NCBI GenBank assembly: GCA_021234155.1
Contig: JAJEKV010000003.1
Location: forward strand, 13,998,386-14,062,385
From: Isoetes taiwanensis
Lineage: Eukaryota > Streptophyta > Lycopodiopsida > Isoetales > Isoetaceae
Direction of reading: 5' to 3'
Length of the DNA: 64,000 nt
In this document: one piece after another, positions 47,178 through 59,185 of the stretch
How positions within the stretch are numbered: position 1 is the first letter of the stretch
How the letters are laid out: each line of letters starts with the position of its first letter
Notes under the pieces: model-generated
Database searches by the model: none
Told to the model about the DNA's origin: nothing
What the model saw: only the letters and a program-made list of their open reading frames with translations
Program-made: the position numbers and the translations under genes

Positions 47178-47640
47178 ATGAATCCAATTTCTAACCTCAC
47201 AAAGGTTGGGAAATTCTCTAAGAATGAAAGCAAACACATTTTGGTTGATTGGAATGAAGAATGTCAAAAATCCTTTGATAAAATCATCAATGCTATCTGG
47301 CATTCTATTCTGCTAAAGCCCCCAGACTTAGAAAAGCCTTTCAAAGCCTATATCAGTGTCACTAAAAGGGCGATTGGTGTGGCATTGCTGCAAGAGGACC
47401 ATGTTATTGCATTTGCCAGCAAAATGTGGTCTGATACTGAGCTAACGTATCCTAGGTTGGAGAAGAGTGCAGCTGCTTTAATGTTTCTGATAGAAAGACA
47501 TGGTCGTCTGCTACAAAACAACCAAACTCAAGTCTATATGAGGCAAAACTCTTTATCTCTCCTTTACAGCCCAAAGCCAAGTTATATAGATGGGCCTGTA
47601 AAGTTCAAGCTTACAACATTACAGTCAAAGTTGTGAACTT
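47178..47640 (+). pseudogene. Old gypsy RT-linked RNase H-like domain
   Basis: WNEECQKSFDKIINAIWHSI, KPFKAYISVTKRAIGVALLQ and YPRLEKSAAALMFLIERHGR match the RNase H that normally follows gypsy RT (RT_RNaseH_2 type). The aspartate expected in the first motif is replaced (YISV), so it may be inactive, as in Tat-like dual RNase H elements. Confidence 0.8.
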
Positions 47641-48565
47641 AGTTGAAAATCCCAGTTCTTATTTTCCCTATGCTCTGTTTGAACACGAGAATCAAGAAGG
47701 ATTAAATGATATTGATTGTGTTGCTAACTTAATTGCTTTTCATGCAAAAGACTTGGACTGGCAATTTGATATCAAGAATTATCTTGAAAATAATGAGGTG
47801 CCAAAAGACTTAAGCAGCAGTCAGGAAAGAAGATTTAAAGAGAAGTGCAAAAAGTTCAGACTGATTGGGGAGGTATTATGCAAGGTTGACAAAGAGGGAG
47901 TATTGCTGAGGTGTGTGGATTCTGAAGAAGCCAACATGATCATTGAGGCTTGTCATGAAGGCATGTGGTGGACACTTTGCTGCTGACACAACTGCTAAGA
48001 AGATCTTGAGATCAGGATATTTTTGGCCTACTCTTTTTAAAGACTGCTATAATGTTATAAAATATTGTCATAAATGCCAAATTTTTGGCAAAAGAGCATT
48101 GCAACCAGCCCCTCTCACTGCTATAACTTCTCCAAGGCCATTCCAAACATGGGGACTTGATTTTATAAGTCCAATAGATCCACCCTCTTCAGCTCAGCAT
48201 CAGTTCATACTTGTAGCCACAGATTATTTTACCAAATGGGCTGAAGCAGTTTCCCTTAGAGAAGCAAATGCCTACACCAATGCAAGTTTCCTTCATGAGA
48301 ACATCTGTGCTAGATTTGGAATTCCCTTTAAAATCATCTCTGATAGGGGAAGTCAGTTCATGAGTCAAACTATTGCCTTACTGTTGGCCACTCTAAAAGT
48401 TAAACACACCAAAAGTTCAGCATATTACCCTCAAGGCAATGGCCAAGCAAAGTCAACCAATAAAGTTCTGAAGTCAATTCTGAAAAAGACCATCAGCATT
48501 TCAACCAAGATTGGCACCTTAAACTCCATGATGCACTTTGGGCATACAGAACTACTATTAAGGCC
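47633..48565 (+). pseudogene. Old gypsy integrase, main part
   Basis: The zinc region spans HEGMWW and GHFAADTTAKKILRSGYFWP to CHKCQIFGKRA across a frameshift near 47965. The core has WGLDFISPID (first Asp), ISDRGSQFMSQTI (second Asp) and PQGNGQAKSTNKVLK, where the catalytic Glu is Lys. The frame is interrupted at 48566 by an inserted terminal-inverted-repeat element and continues at 49571. Residues after that point in the 260-codon open frame are read-through into the insertion. Confidence 0.9.
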
Positions 48566-49570
48566 CAGGGAAAATTTTAAAGAACCTATAATTTTGTATA
48601 AGTATAATGAATTGGCCATTCCTTCTAAAATATGCCCACAAAAGTGTAGCCTGAACTGGCCATTTTTCCAATTTTTTTCTAATGTGGTTGCAACCCAATT
48701 GGTGATTTTTGAACTAAATATCTAACAATGTGTAGCTCAAATGGCGATTTTTAGCTAGAACCTTATTAAATATAGAGCTAGTTGCCCGAACATAAAGAAG
48801 TCGCTACACTATATAAATGTGTTTAAGTATGTATTTGAATTCATACCCCATGTATTTCAATAATGCACATATTGCTAGTAGGGAGAATCGAAAATCATAT
48901 GCTGGAGTTTTGGTAAAGAGTATTGGAAATTGCCTTGACATTCGATTTTCCAAAAGAGCGGGATTATTCTTAGTTGGTAGACATATTTAGAAATAAAAAT
49001 TTATAATAATATTGGCCTCCATAAGTGGCGAATTTATGAGGGTGGGACACTAGTCCTAACAATGGGAGGTCCTAAGTTCGAGGCCACACAGAGTCGCACT
49101 CTGAACTGTTGGGGGTCAAATGCCACAGATACAAGATACAATGTAAAGTGGTTGGGGGCAGGGCCCAACCAAGCAATGTGGTGTGGTGTGTGGTCACATA
49201 TGTCCAATTGGATGTTGCCTAATGGTGTGATGTTAAAAATGCTTTCTTTCTTTCTTTCTTTCTTTCTTAATGAGTTAAGATTTGGCAAAAGTAAAGGCGT
49301 TACAGGATTTGGCCGAGTGGCCTAAATGGCCATTCCATAAGCATATGTAGTTCTCACTTGGGACTAAATTGGCCCCAACGTCGACACCATTCCAATTAGC
49401 AAACATCTAATTGGCCATTCTAATGTCGTAATATGCAATAAAGTGCTACGAAATGGCGAATCTGCAGGTAGTCTGTAGGTAAGGCATCCTACTCAAGCCG
49501 GCCGTCGCAATTTGCCTGAAGCAGTAATTTGTGGCCAAATGGCCCGCAGGGGCCACTAAAATTTTCGCTG
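48566..49570. mobile_element. Non-autonomous DNA transposon (hAT- or Mutator-like) in integrase
   Basis: The ends are CAGGGAAAATTTTA and, inverted, CAGCGAAAATTTTA (13 of 14 match). The flanks tattaaggcc and taataaggcc (10 bp, one mismatch) mark the target duplication. Removing the insert and one flank restores the integrase frame, from RTTIK into STKHTPF. A CAGGG start fits hAT, but the duplication length fits Mutator better. About 1005 bp, no transposase. It contains a SINE-like unit at 49.03-49.27 kb. Confidence 0.78.
49028..49270 (+). mobile_element. SINE-like unit with (CTTT)n tail
   Basis: An A-box-like TGGCGAATTTATGAGG (about 49026-49041) and a B-box-like AGTTCGAGGCC (49074-49084) are spaced as in a pol III promoter. 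The body of about 240 bp ends in at least seven CTTT units (49242-49268). Target duplications are not clear. Confidence 0.42.
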
Positions 49571-49710
49571 TAATAAGGCCTCCACCAAACACACACCTTT
49601 TAGTTTGGTCTATGGCATAGAATCTGTGGCGCCAATTGAGCTTGAACTTCCATCACTTAGACTGACATATCAGATAAACTTAGAAATGGATGATGCAGAG
49701 CGATTTTCAA
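49571..49710 (+). pseudogene. Old gypsy integrase, distal part
   Basis: The frame resumes as STKHTPFSLVYGIESVAPIE and LELPSLRLTYQINLEMDDAE, homologous to 3290-3410. It ends at about 49710, where the segmental repeat (copy B) starts. The 3' LTR expected further on is missing. Confidence 0.82.
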
Positions 49711-49719
49711 AATTAGCTT

Positions 49720-51283
49720 GAAACAAAAGTAACATCAGTCTAAACAACATAAGTTTGGTCTTCTGCTACTGACATGCAAACTACGGAAGAGGGCAAAATT
49801 ATTTTGCGGTGGTTAAGAAAAACTCACATGTTGAATTCTATTAGCTACAAGCTGCATCTCGTTTCTTATACTTTTTGTGGATTCTTCTTTTATTTAAATT
49901 TAGATTACATTATGGGCATTGAGCCATGACAAATGTCCTTGCAATCAATCAGGCATTTGTGATTTTTTTATTTATTTAGAAGACCATCTGCCTTTGAGCA
50001 TTTGGATGAAGAACCATAGAGATTTGTCTTTGCGGTAGATCAAAATACAATTTGTTGGATTGTGATGCAGTCTGATTCATTTCCAAACTCTTTTATTTTG
50101 ATCTTGGATGCTTATGTCCTCCTTGTAGCCGCTGCTCTTGATTTATATATAGCCTGCCTTCCCCCCCCCGTTTCTACTGTGCTTCTTTTACTTCTAACTA
50201 AAACATTAGATTTATAGGTGCTGACTGCCTTCACCAAGGATTCTAGCCCTATAAAACTGAACTTAGCAGGTGGTGTATATAAGGCAGAGATAAGCGTTTG
50301 AAATACATGCCATCACAATCAGCTAGCATCTTTTTAGAATTATGTTGAAACAAAGGTAGCATCACTCAAAACAAACAATGTTGATACATATAGAATTGTC
50401 TTAATTTATACTAGTTTTTATCTCTGTTTAGCAAGGCAAATCGTTCACTAAATGTTGTGAGGCGTGCCAAGAAACACTTGATAACTGATCGGTGAAAGCA
50501 ACATCAATTATTATCTATTTTAGAAAACGGGTCTTGCATTTTCATTTTTGTTTCATGGAATGATATGAAACACTTAATCAGATATTTTTTCTCAATTGCA
50601 ATCAGTTAAAATCTATAACTAGTAACCAAGATTTCAACAAGGTTGCTACAAAGTTGATGTTGAAAAGTGATAGGTATATGCTCAATATCTTGTGCATGTT
50701 GAGAAAAGCAAATTCTCTCTCTTTTGCGGCTCCCAGCCCAGTAATTCTGGAAAGAAGAGTTCTAACCGCACAATGTCTATCTTGCACTTGTTCCTTACGA
50801 GTGGAGACATCATAATATGGTATGATATGCTTGTCACAATAGAGTGGCATGGCTATTTTATTTTGCTTATGTGCTTTTATTTTTTTGAAAGGTGATTGCA
50901 AAAAATTGTACCTTGTAGAACCTACATGGATAAACCACTATGTAATCTTATTGAACTAACACAGGTCTTCATGGACTTGATTATCAGGGTAACATCTCAC
51001 AAACTTATATTTCTCTGGAAGCACTTGACGTTGATTTTTATTAGCAAACTGAATGTTGTTTAAATTCAAAATACGTTGGCTTATAGGTATGTTGTAAGAT
51101 ATTGTTAGTGGATCAGATATTTTACTCCATGCTTTGATCCAACATGTGAACAATGGGAGGGAATTTTCCAATTGATCCAAGCCAAAGGAACCCTTCTTTG
51201 CTTTGCATATCAGATGTCAAAGTTTTTTTTATCTGTTGATTACATTCAATATTCAAATTGACATATTATTTTGCAAGTGGTGG
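49720..51283. repeat. Copy B of the 30.7-32.5 kb segment
   Basis: Direct-orientation duplicate of copy A from the phrase aaaagtaacatcagt to ttttgcaagtggt. It lacks the 221-bp L1 insertion and part of one internal module. The left end abuts broken gypsy integrase. The right flank goes on as ggtagtttaatgaag, whereas copy A runs into the LTR-like TGTTGCC after ggtagt. Confidence 0.8.
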
Positions 51284-52500
51284 TAGTTTAATGAAGATGC
51301 ACATGCCACCCGTTTATTTGCTGGTGATGGTGGAGAATTTTTTTTAACGCAAATTATTAATTTAAGACTTTATATAGTGACCGCGTTGGGGCACTAAGCA
51401 TTGTAAGAACTAACGTTAAACATATTCTTGCATTTAAGCATGCATAAACTTTTGAATGAAGGTGTTTGTGAAATACTTGAATTCGTACTTAAGCATAATG
51501 GCATAGGTTGCAGACAAGTAGGGCTCTAAAAATACAGAGTAGTATAAAAGCAAGTTTCCTTGGTTTAAAATTCATGCGAACGAGAAGGAGTATGCTCGTC
51601 CAAGCATGGATTTTTTATGAGAGGTATAATTCAGGCATTGCTAGTTATGCCAATCATGCAAATGAGAAGGAGTATGTTCGTCCGAGCAAGGATTTTTTAT
51701 GAGAGGTATCATATTCAGCCATTGCCAGTTATAGCTAAGAGGACTTTTGGCTGACGAAGATTGAGAGGACGTTGACGATATTGTCGATGTTAAGGAAGCT
51801 AAGGTTGTCCACATATGTTGTTTATCCATAGGTGATGTTAAATCTAAAAAATTTTGGGCTAAGAAATCTCAAACGTGTATTTATCATGTGGTCTTATCTA
51901 TTTTAAATTGTTCTTATTATGATCTGACGAAGGGAAAATAAGGACTAAAAATCGTAATGTATATATCATGCTCGGAAATTATTAGTTGCCATTTATAGAT
52001 TGTGAAGGCCATTTCTGTATTAAAAAGACACTTGGATCTTCTTGTAAGTGATGTTTTTTGTGCTAATTTTTTTTTGTCTTTGGTACCTTACATGCAAATG
52101 ACACTGCCAGAAGATGCAAAAGAATTAATATCATGATGTTCCACATCTCACTAAGGACAAAACTTAGTAGCCATGATAAATAAGCAATTGAAAGAGACAA
52201 ATCATATGAAAAAAAATAAATCAGCATTCAAGTTTGATCTTAAGGAACAATAAAAAAAAAACATGAAAACACACTCTCAGGCCACCGAAGGGAAACCCTC
52301 GTGCGCATCACCTTGTGTGCTATTTGTCTGAGTTACCGACAGAAAATCATGTCAATCAATTAATAAATGAATGAATATGAATGGTACACTTTATTGATTA
52401 TATCCTTATTGCCATTACAAGCTTCTCCTATAACATCAATAATATGTTGACGATGATTTATAACAGTACTTGCATCAAGCCATCAACGAGATATTGATGA
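51284..52500. other. No gene recognised; downstream flank of glutaredoxin
   Basis: AT-rich. A phrase (cgagaaggagtatg, gattttttatgagaggta) is repeated at about 51580 and 51665. The last part is the 3' flank of the glutaredoxin gene; aataat-rich candidates exist but no clear polyadenylation signal stands out. Confidence 0.35.
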
Positions 52501-52520
52501 CCAGCCTTGCTCCTCATATC

Positions 52521-54019
<1,499 letters not shown>

Positions 54020-54050
54020 GGGGCTCCTCTTTAGAAAAATGAAGGTTATT

Positions 54051-54070
54051 ATGGCTTATATATTTTATGG
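54051..54070 (-). promoter_or_regulatory. TATA-like box upstream of glutaredoxin
   Basis: The minus strand reads CATAAAATATATAAGCC about 35-50 bases before the ATG at 54019. If used, the 5' leader would be very short, so another start site further upstream is possible. Confidence 0.35.
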
Positions 54071-54259
54071 CGGGTTCGTGTCATGCAAGTCACAAACAGA
54101 AGGTTCCTGTGCAGATGATTTGGCCGACCTTTTTAATAAAATAATGGATACGTGCACCAGTTTGACGATGCACGTTGCAGCAGATTTCCGCATGGTAATA
54201 TTCTTTCCAGTTTTAGGATCACCATAGATTATGTTTCCAAATTCAAACTTCAAAATTCA

Positions 54260-54746
54260 AAATTTATGATCGTGCTTGATTGCTTAGATTTTGAATAAGC
54301 TGGCAATTTCTCAAATGTAAACAGTCCTGGCAGCCGCCTATGATGGCCTAAAAATGATCTTTCCATTGCACATTGAAAGCCCTTGTTTCTACTCGAGATG
54401 TGGCCTGCGCGGTTTCAATCTCAGAAAATCCATGTTCGATGCTGTTTTTGCTCGATTCTCACTTTCAGGGGCATGGTTATTCTCTTTTCTGCATTCCATT
54501 GAAGCTGTGAAAGTCACATCGATCTTAATTGTTTTGGATTCAGGGGCATGGCTTTTTTCTGTTTTGCATTTCAGTGACTGCGAAAGAATTTCGCCTTTGA
54601 CAATAATTTCGCCAGATGAAGGAGAAATGTCAAAATACGTAGAGAAATCACTACCGTAGTGATGGAATCATTGATCCTGTAGCTCATGGAGACTTTCGTA
54701 GTCGTTTCCTGATAGTGTAATTGGAGTTGCAATTATGGTGTAGATG
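54260..54746. other. Glutaredoxin upstream region, internal repeat
   Basis: The phrase caggggcatgg.t.ttctc is repeated near 54468 and 54541, each followed by ctgtttt/ctgcattcca-like sequence. No gene is supported; a 101-codon plus frame here has no motif. Confidence 0.35.
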
Positions 54747-54876
54747 GGCGTTACCGGAAAAAAAATTCGAGGGCCATGTGGCCATGGCCAAAATGGCGAG
54801 GGTGTGCGCGCAGCGCACGCCCGAGCCATTTTGGCCATGGCCACATGGCCCGAGAATTTTTTCTTCCGGTAACGCC
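54747..54876. repeat. Long palindrome C
   Basis: Arms of about 55 bp (ggcgttaccggaa, gccatgtggccatggcc, aaaatggc) pair with few mismatches around a GC-rich centre, ggtgtgcgcgcagcgcacgcc. The sequence differs from palindromes A and B, but the plan (long near-perfect arms, GC-rich self-complementary centre) is the same. The frames that cross it on both strands are artefacts of the symmetry. Confidence 0.88.
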
Positions 54877-54903
54877 TGAGGGCCAGGGCGTTATCGCCCT
54901 TAA

Positions 54904-55417
54904 CACTCCGGTCCAAGGGTTTACACTCGCCGATGGCTTTGTTCTTTCTTTGAAAAGCTTTGTGTTTTAGGTGCCGGGGTTTGCCTCAATCTTCAGCTGG
55001 TTCAAGCCGAAAACAGAGTTCAGGGTTTTTGGGCCGCAAATGATCAGTGCCGCAAATGATCAGAGTTCAGTGTTTTTGGGCAAAGCAAACAGAGTTTTTG
55101 GGCCGCAAACAGAGTTCTTGTGCCGCAAATGATCAGAGTTCAAAGTTTTTGGGCAAAGCAAAGCGAGTTTTTGGGCATAAAACGAGTTCTTGTGCCGCAA
55201 ATGATCAGAGTTCGGGGTTTTTGGGCAAAGCTTTCTTGATCAGGGCTATGATGCTTGCATAACGCCCTAGAAGAATCGAGCGCAGCTTATAACATCCTAG
55301 GACAATCGAGCTCCACACTGTGAAAAGTTTTTGGGCCAGTCATGTTATTAGTGGGTAACAGCTGTTCAAGGAACGGTCAAGATTTAATCTAACCGTGTAA
55401 ACCCGAGGACCGGAGTG
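54904..55417. mobile_element. TTAA-flanked inverted-repeat element
   Basis: The left end CACTCCGGTCC.AGGGTTTACAC (23 bp) matches the inverted right end with about two differences. TTAA lies directly outside both ends (54900-54903 and 55418-55421). TTAA duplication is typical of piggyBac; a 3-bp TAA/TTA reading would fit PIF/Harbinger. Inside are three diverged tandem units. No transposase. Total 514 bp. Confidence 0.7.
55030..55230. repeat. Three tandem units of about 75 bp inside the TTAA element
   Basis: Each unit has gccgcaaatgatcagagttc, then a gtttttgggcaaagc phrase; the first two units also have an agagttcttgtgccgc-type junction. The 71-codon frame over it repeats QSS.FLGKA and is a by-product. 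Confidence 0.75.
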
Positions 55418-55421
55418 TTAA

Positions 55422-56690
55422 GGAGCGCGAATGTATGATTTTAGGATGATGCATCAATCTGACAACATTGAGCCACAAAGACTATAAGTGGGACACCTCC
55501 CTTATTCGGCCCCTTATCGACCGGGCATCAAATCTGGCCCTGCATTCAACGGTGGTGGGATGTAATGCCATGTCAGCAGGGGCCGAATAATGAAGGCTAG
55601 CCCTATAAATTATCATCATACCAAATAAAATCTAGATACTGACGAGCTGCCTATTGGGAGTTGGATCTGCACCAAGTTGATAAGTAAGCTTTACCATACC
55701 CCTGTTCATATAAATTTCATGTTGTCTTTGTAAGAATGGAATTTTAAATAGCAATCCTCAGATGTTCCGTCAAATGCGTACCTCCTCCTTCAACCTCCAC
55801 TAAGCAGTAAGGAGTATTATATCAAGCTGCGACTATTGATTTTAAAATTCTTTTTCATTCAATCTTTGGTTTATTATCACAAATTGTTTAGCATATCACC
55901 TGCCAATACCCACAATCAATCTGGTAGGTTTTCCTTTATGTTGTTAGAAGGCTGAGCAGTCACAGGCTGTGGTGTCCTTGACTTCAATAAGGAAAAAAAA
56001 AAGGAAGAAAGCCATGCTTTGGTGTTGTGTAGATGCTACCTATTTGACAGGGGATTCAATCCCCCATATGAATCTTATCCGGAATGAGCATTTTGCGCAG
56101 GTGAAGCTCACGAATCTCTAAGTTCTGTAAAAGTAAAGAGACCAGATCCTTGCTTGGCGTGCTTATATAGAAACATTTTGTAAGTATGAATACTTATGCA
56201 GGGTGGTTGCCAAGTCTTTTTTGTTCACTGGTGCTCCCAATTTGTCAGGGGATTCAAATCCTTAGGATACAGATTCAAGTATGGCAAAATGATCTTGCTA
56301 AGCATGTGAAAAACTGGTGAAGCAACTGAACTTCTAAATCTGTTGTAGGTGAGGCATCTGGAGTTTTAAATCTGGATTTCCAAATGTAGCCAACGTATTT
56401 GTATTTATATGCTCGTACGGAGACTACGTCAAATGCAATTTCTATAGTTCAGTGGACCCTAAAAAATAAAGCCACATAAGCATTTCACAACGAAAAAAGT
56501 GCTCCAATACCCTAGAAAATACCCCCAAAAAATACCTACGACATCCCCCTTTTCTGTCAAACAACAGGGGATAAAATGTATTTTTGGAATCGGGGGATTT
56601 GGCCACAATCCCCTTTTTCCTCATTTGCATGATAATACCCTATTAAGCTGGTGTCGCAATCCCACATTCGATGAATGGGAAATCATACCT
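55422..56690. other. No gene recognised
   Basis: Mixed non-coding sequence. The phrases ttgtcaggggattcaa / ttgacaggggattcaa occur at 56238 and 56045. No domain seen. Confidence 0.3.
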
Positions 56691-56699
56691 TGTTATCAT

Positions 56700-57115
56700 T
56701 CGTAAGAGATAATACCCTGTTCTGGTGATACCCTATTTCAGATCATACCCAAATAATACCCTGTTACAAATAATACCCCATTCCAAATAACATACCCTGT
56801 TTCAAATAACGTACCCTGTTTCAAATAATGTACCCCATTCCAAATAACATACCCCATTCCAAATAACATACCCTGTTTCAAATAACGTACCCTGTTCTCT
56901 AAATATTTTTTTTTTTTTTTTTTTGAAGGAAAGAAGTTTCTGTATTAATCAGATAGGAAGAATTACAATACAGAGATCCCTCTATGGATCAGATATAAGT
57001 TAAGTACAAAGGATCCCATCTGGATAACATACCCTGTTGTCATTCATGAGATAATACCCTATTGTCATTCATAAGAAAATGCCCTGTTATCATTTGTAAG
57101 ATAATACCCATTTTA
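56700..57115. repeat. Degenerate 22-bp tandem array with aataccctgtt core
   Basis: Units such as caaataacataccctgttt and caaataacgtaccctgttt recur about a dozen times to 56895, and again as gataataccctattgtcatt to about 57115. Two sub-types (ccctgttt and ccccattc) alternate. An L1 piece splits the array. Confidence 0.82.
56906..57020 (-). mobile_element. Short L1 3' end (minus strand) in the 22-bp array
   Basis: A 20-T run (56906-56925) followed by gaaggaaagaagtttctgta is the reverse of an L1 3' end with a poly(A) tail. The array resumes after about 57020. It is a heavily 5'-truncated insertion; the duplication is not resolved. Confidence 0.6.
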
Positions 57116-57257
57116 AAAACAAGTTGATAAGTAACAAATTGAGAAGAGTTAACCAGTTAACAAATTGATAAGATTTCCCATTATTTTCAAAAACAACAGT
57201 AACAACTGATCAGATTTCAAGAAACAAATCTGATACACAAAATTCTACTTGTCCAGG

Positions 57258-59119
57258 CTATTTCCTAGCAGTTAACTGAGAGTTTTTGCTCAACAAGTAC
57301 TCTACCACTAAGTCCAACTTCTGTGCTTGTGTAGTTCTCCGAGTACCTATGAATGTTCGCTGCCTTGCTTTGTTCTTCTCCGCCATGAACTTGTTCAATT
57401 GAGAATACATTTGATCCACGTTCGAGATTTTCAGAAGGAACATACATACAGCCTCTTTTTCCTTCACACTCTGAAAAGACAACATATTAAAAAGAATGCA
57501 AGCATGCTTACTCAAATTTCAGATTTTAAGACTAACTAAATATTAATCACATTGATAGATGTTTTTTACCTTAGCTGCAAGGTGTTCACATAGATTGCAT
57601 GCTTCTCTTGAGAAGACACAACATTCTCCTCCTCTTCCTCTGTAACAAACAAATAAAAGCAAGTCATTTCACTTGAATCAAGACTAAGTGGAAACTTAAA
57701 GATTCCTCCTAAAGGAACAGTCGATCCTTTCAAAGCACAAGTTCTTTCTCATGAATTGAAGCTCCAATGTTCTTGACTTTCTCAATTCTGCCTTTTTTTT
57801 AATTCTCCAGCCAATATATCAGATTTGAATCTGCATGTTCTATTCTATAATGGACGCTTTGGTCACGCCATTTGTTATGTGTTTGTTGCATCACGATGTA
57901 TAACTCAACGGCAACATAGACTGAGATTTAGCAGTAGTCTAATGAATAGTTATCATTATAGGCAGATCACAACTCCTCCTATATTCTAAGTCTTTCCTGA
58001 TAGTGCACTGCGGCAGAATGTTACTTCTGCAATCCATCACCTCACACGCCCACTCTAAAAGTGCACAATTTACAACTATTGAAAGTCATAGTACCTATGC
58101 AAAATCTTGTTGTACAATTACTGAAATTGTGGACTAAAAATTGCTGAAATTGTGGACTAAACGACAAGCTAAACATGTAAAAATTGCATATGGCAGTAGG
58201 AATTGGAGCAGATAGATACCTGTGGCAAGCGGGGAGGTACCAAGCTGAGAGTAACCTGCAGTATGAGTACGAAGCGTCGGGGCCTGATTGGTTATTGTCT
58301 CTGCAGTTGCTGCCACTGCCTCTTGAGCTTTTATTCCTACAACAGAATTATATAATGAAGCTACAAGGAAATATGTAATGAGTTACTTTTAAATTCGAAA
58401 TGCACAAATACCTGAGATGCTAGGAATTTCCTTTGATGGTGCCTGCACCAATAACAGATCTGTAACTGGCCAACGAACATAAGATCCTTGGCACTCGGTT
58501 AAAAACTCTGCTCCCATACTTGGAAATGGAAGACGAATGTTCAAAAAGACTTGCTGGACTTCAATTGTTACAGACGAAGCATCCATTTGGACGCCATGTG
58601 ATATTGCGGGTCCAAGGACGGACACTTCTCCCATACCAACAACAGCCCCCTCTGCCTTGAGAAGAACCTTTGCATGTACGAAGAGTGTTGCATCTAGAAA
58701 GGAATCTACAATAGAAATGAGGTTAGTCAGAAGGTTGGGCATAGATGCATTTAAATCCAGACTATCTATTTCTAATCAAGGGATTATGGCATCTGTCTTT
58801 AAACACTTTATTACAGCAGTCCATCTACAGCTAAAAGACCTTAAAGATCTTGAACATATCAGAAATAACAACTGTCTAAAATATTGAAAAACAATAGATC
58901 CTATAGATGTCTATTGGTGGTAGAGATAATACCTTCAGGTTGCTTCCTCTTGTAAGTTGTAGGTGGTTTTGTAGAAACAGTTTCAGTCGTCTCAATGGTC
59001 ATCTTTGTATCCTCAGTTGCAATAGAAGTGTCAATAGTATCACTACTCTCACCCTCAGACTCAAAGTGTACATAGTCGTCTGGAACATATACCACCTCCC
59101 CTTTATTAACTTGAGCCAT
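57258..59119 (-). CDS. Five-exon gene for an unrecognised 292-aa protein
   Basis: Proposed exons 59119-58933, 58705-58412, 58336-58220, 57639-57570 and 57468-57258 join in frame with GT-AG introns (phases 1, 1, 1, 2), total 879 nt with stop. The last acceptor uses the second AG of CAGAG. The product is acidic and Ser/Thr-rich at the N terminus (ESEGESSDTIDTSIATEDTK), followed by a basic KRKQPEG. Exon 2 is a compact domain (LGPAISHGVQMDASSVTIEV, LPFPSMGAEFLTECQGSYVR, WPVTDLLLV). Exon 4 is Glu-rich, exon 5 basic and helical (LNKFMAEKNKARQRTF). The GSYVRWP block faintly recalls domains in plant transposon-associated proteins (DUF8039-like), a guess. No stop interrupts it. Confidence 0.6.
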
Positions 59120-59123
59120 GCCT

Positions 59124-59151
59124 ACTACCCCTGATAAATGGCAGGGGTAGT
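59124..59151 (-). promoter_or_regulatory. Perfect 10-bp hairpin just before the start codon
   Basis: ACTACCCCTG and CAGGGGTAGT flank an 8-base loop. It ends four bases before the ATG of the five-exon gene, so in mRNA it would sit at the initiation site. A role in translation is inference; it could also be the edge of the neighbouring repeat. Confidence 0.5.
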
Positions 59152-59185
59152 GAGGCTAAAAAGCCATGCCCCTAGAGTTGCCCCT

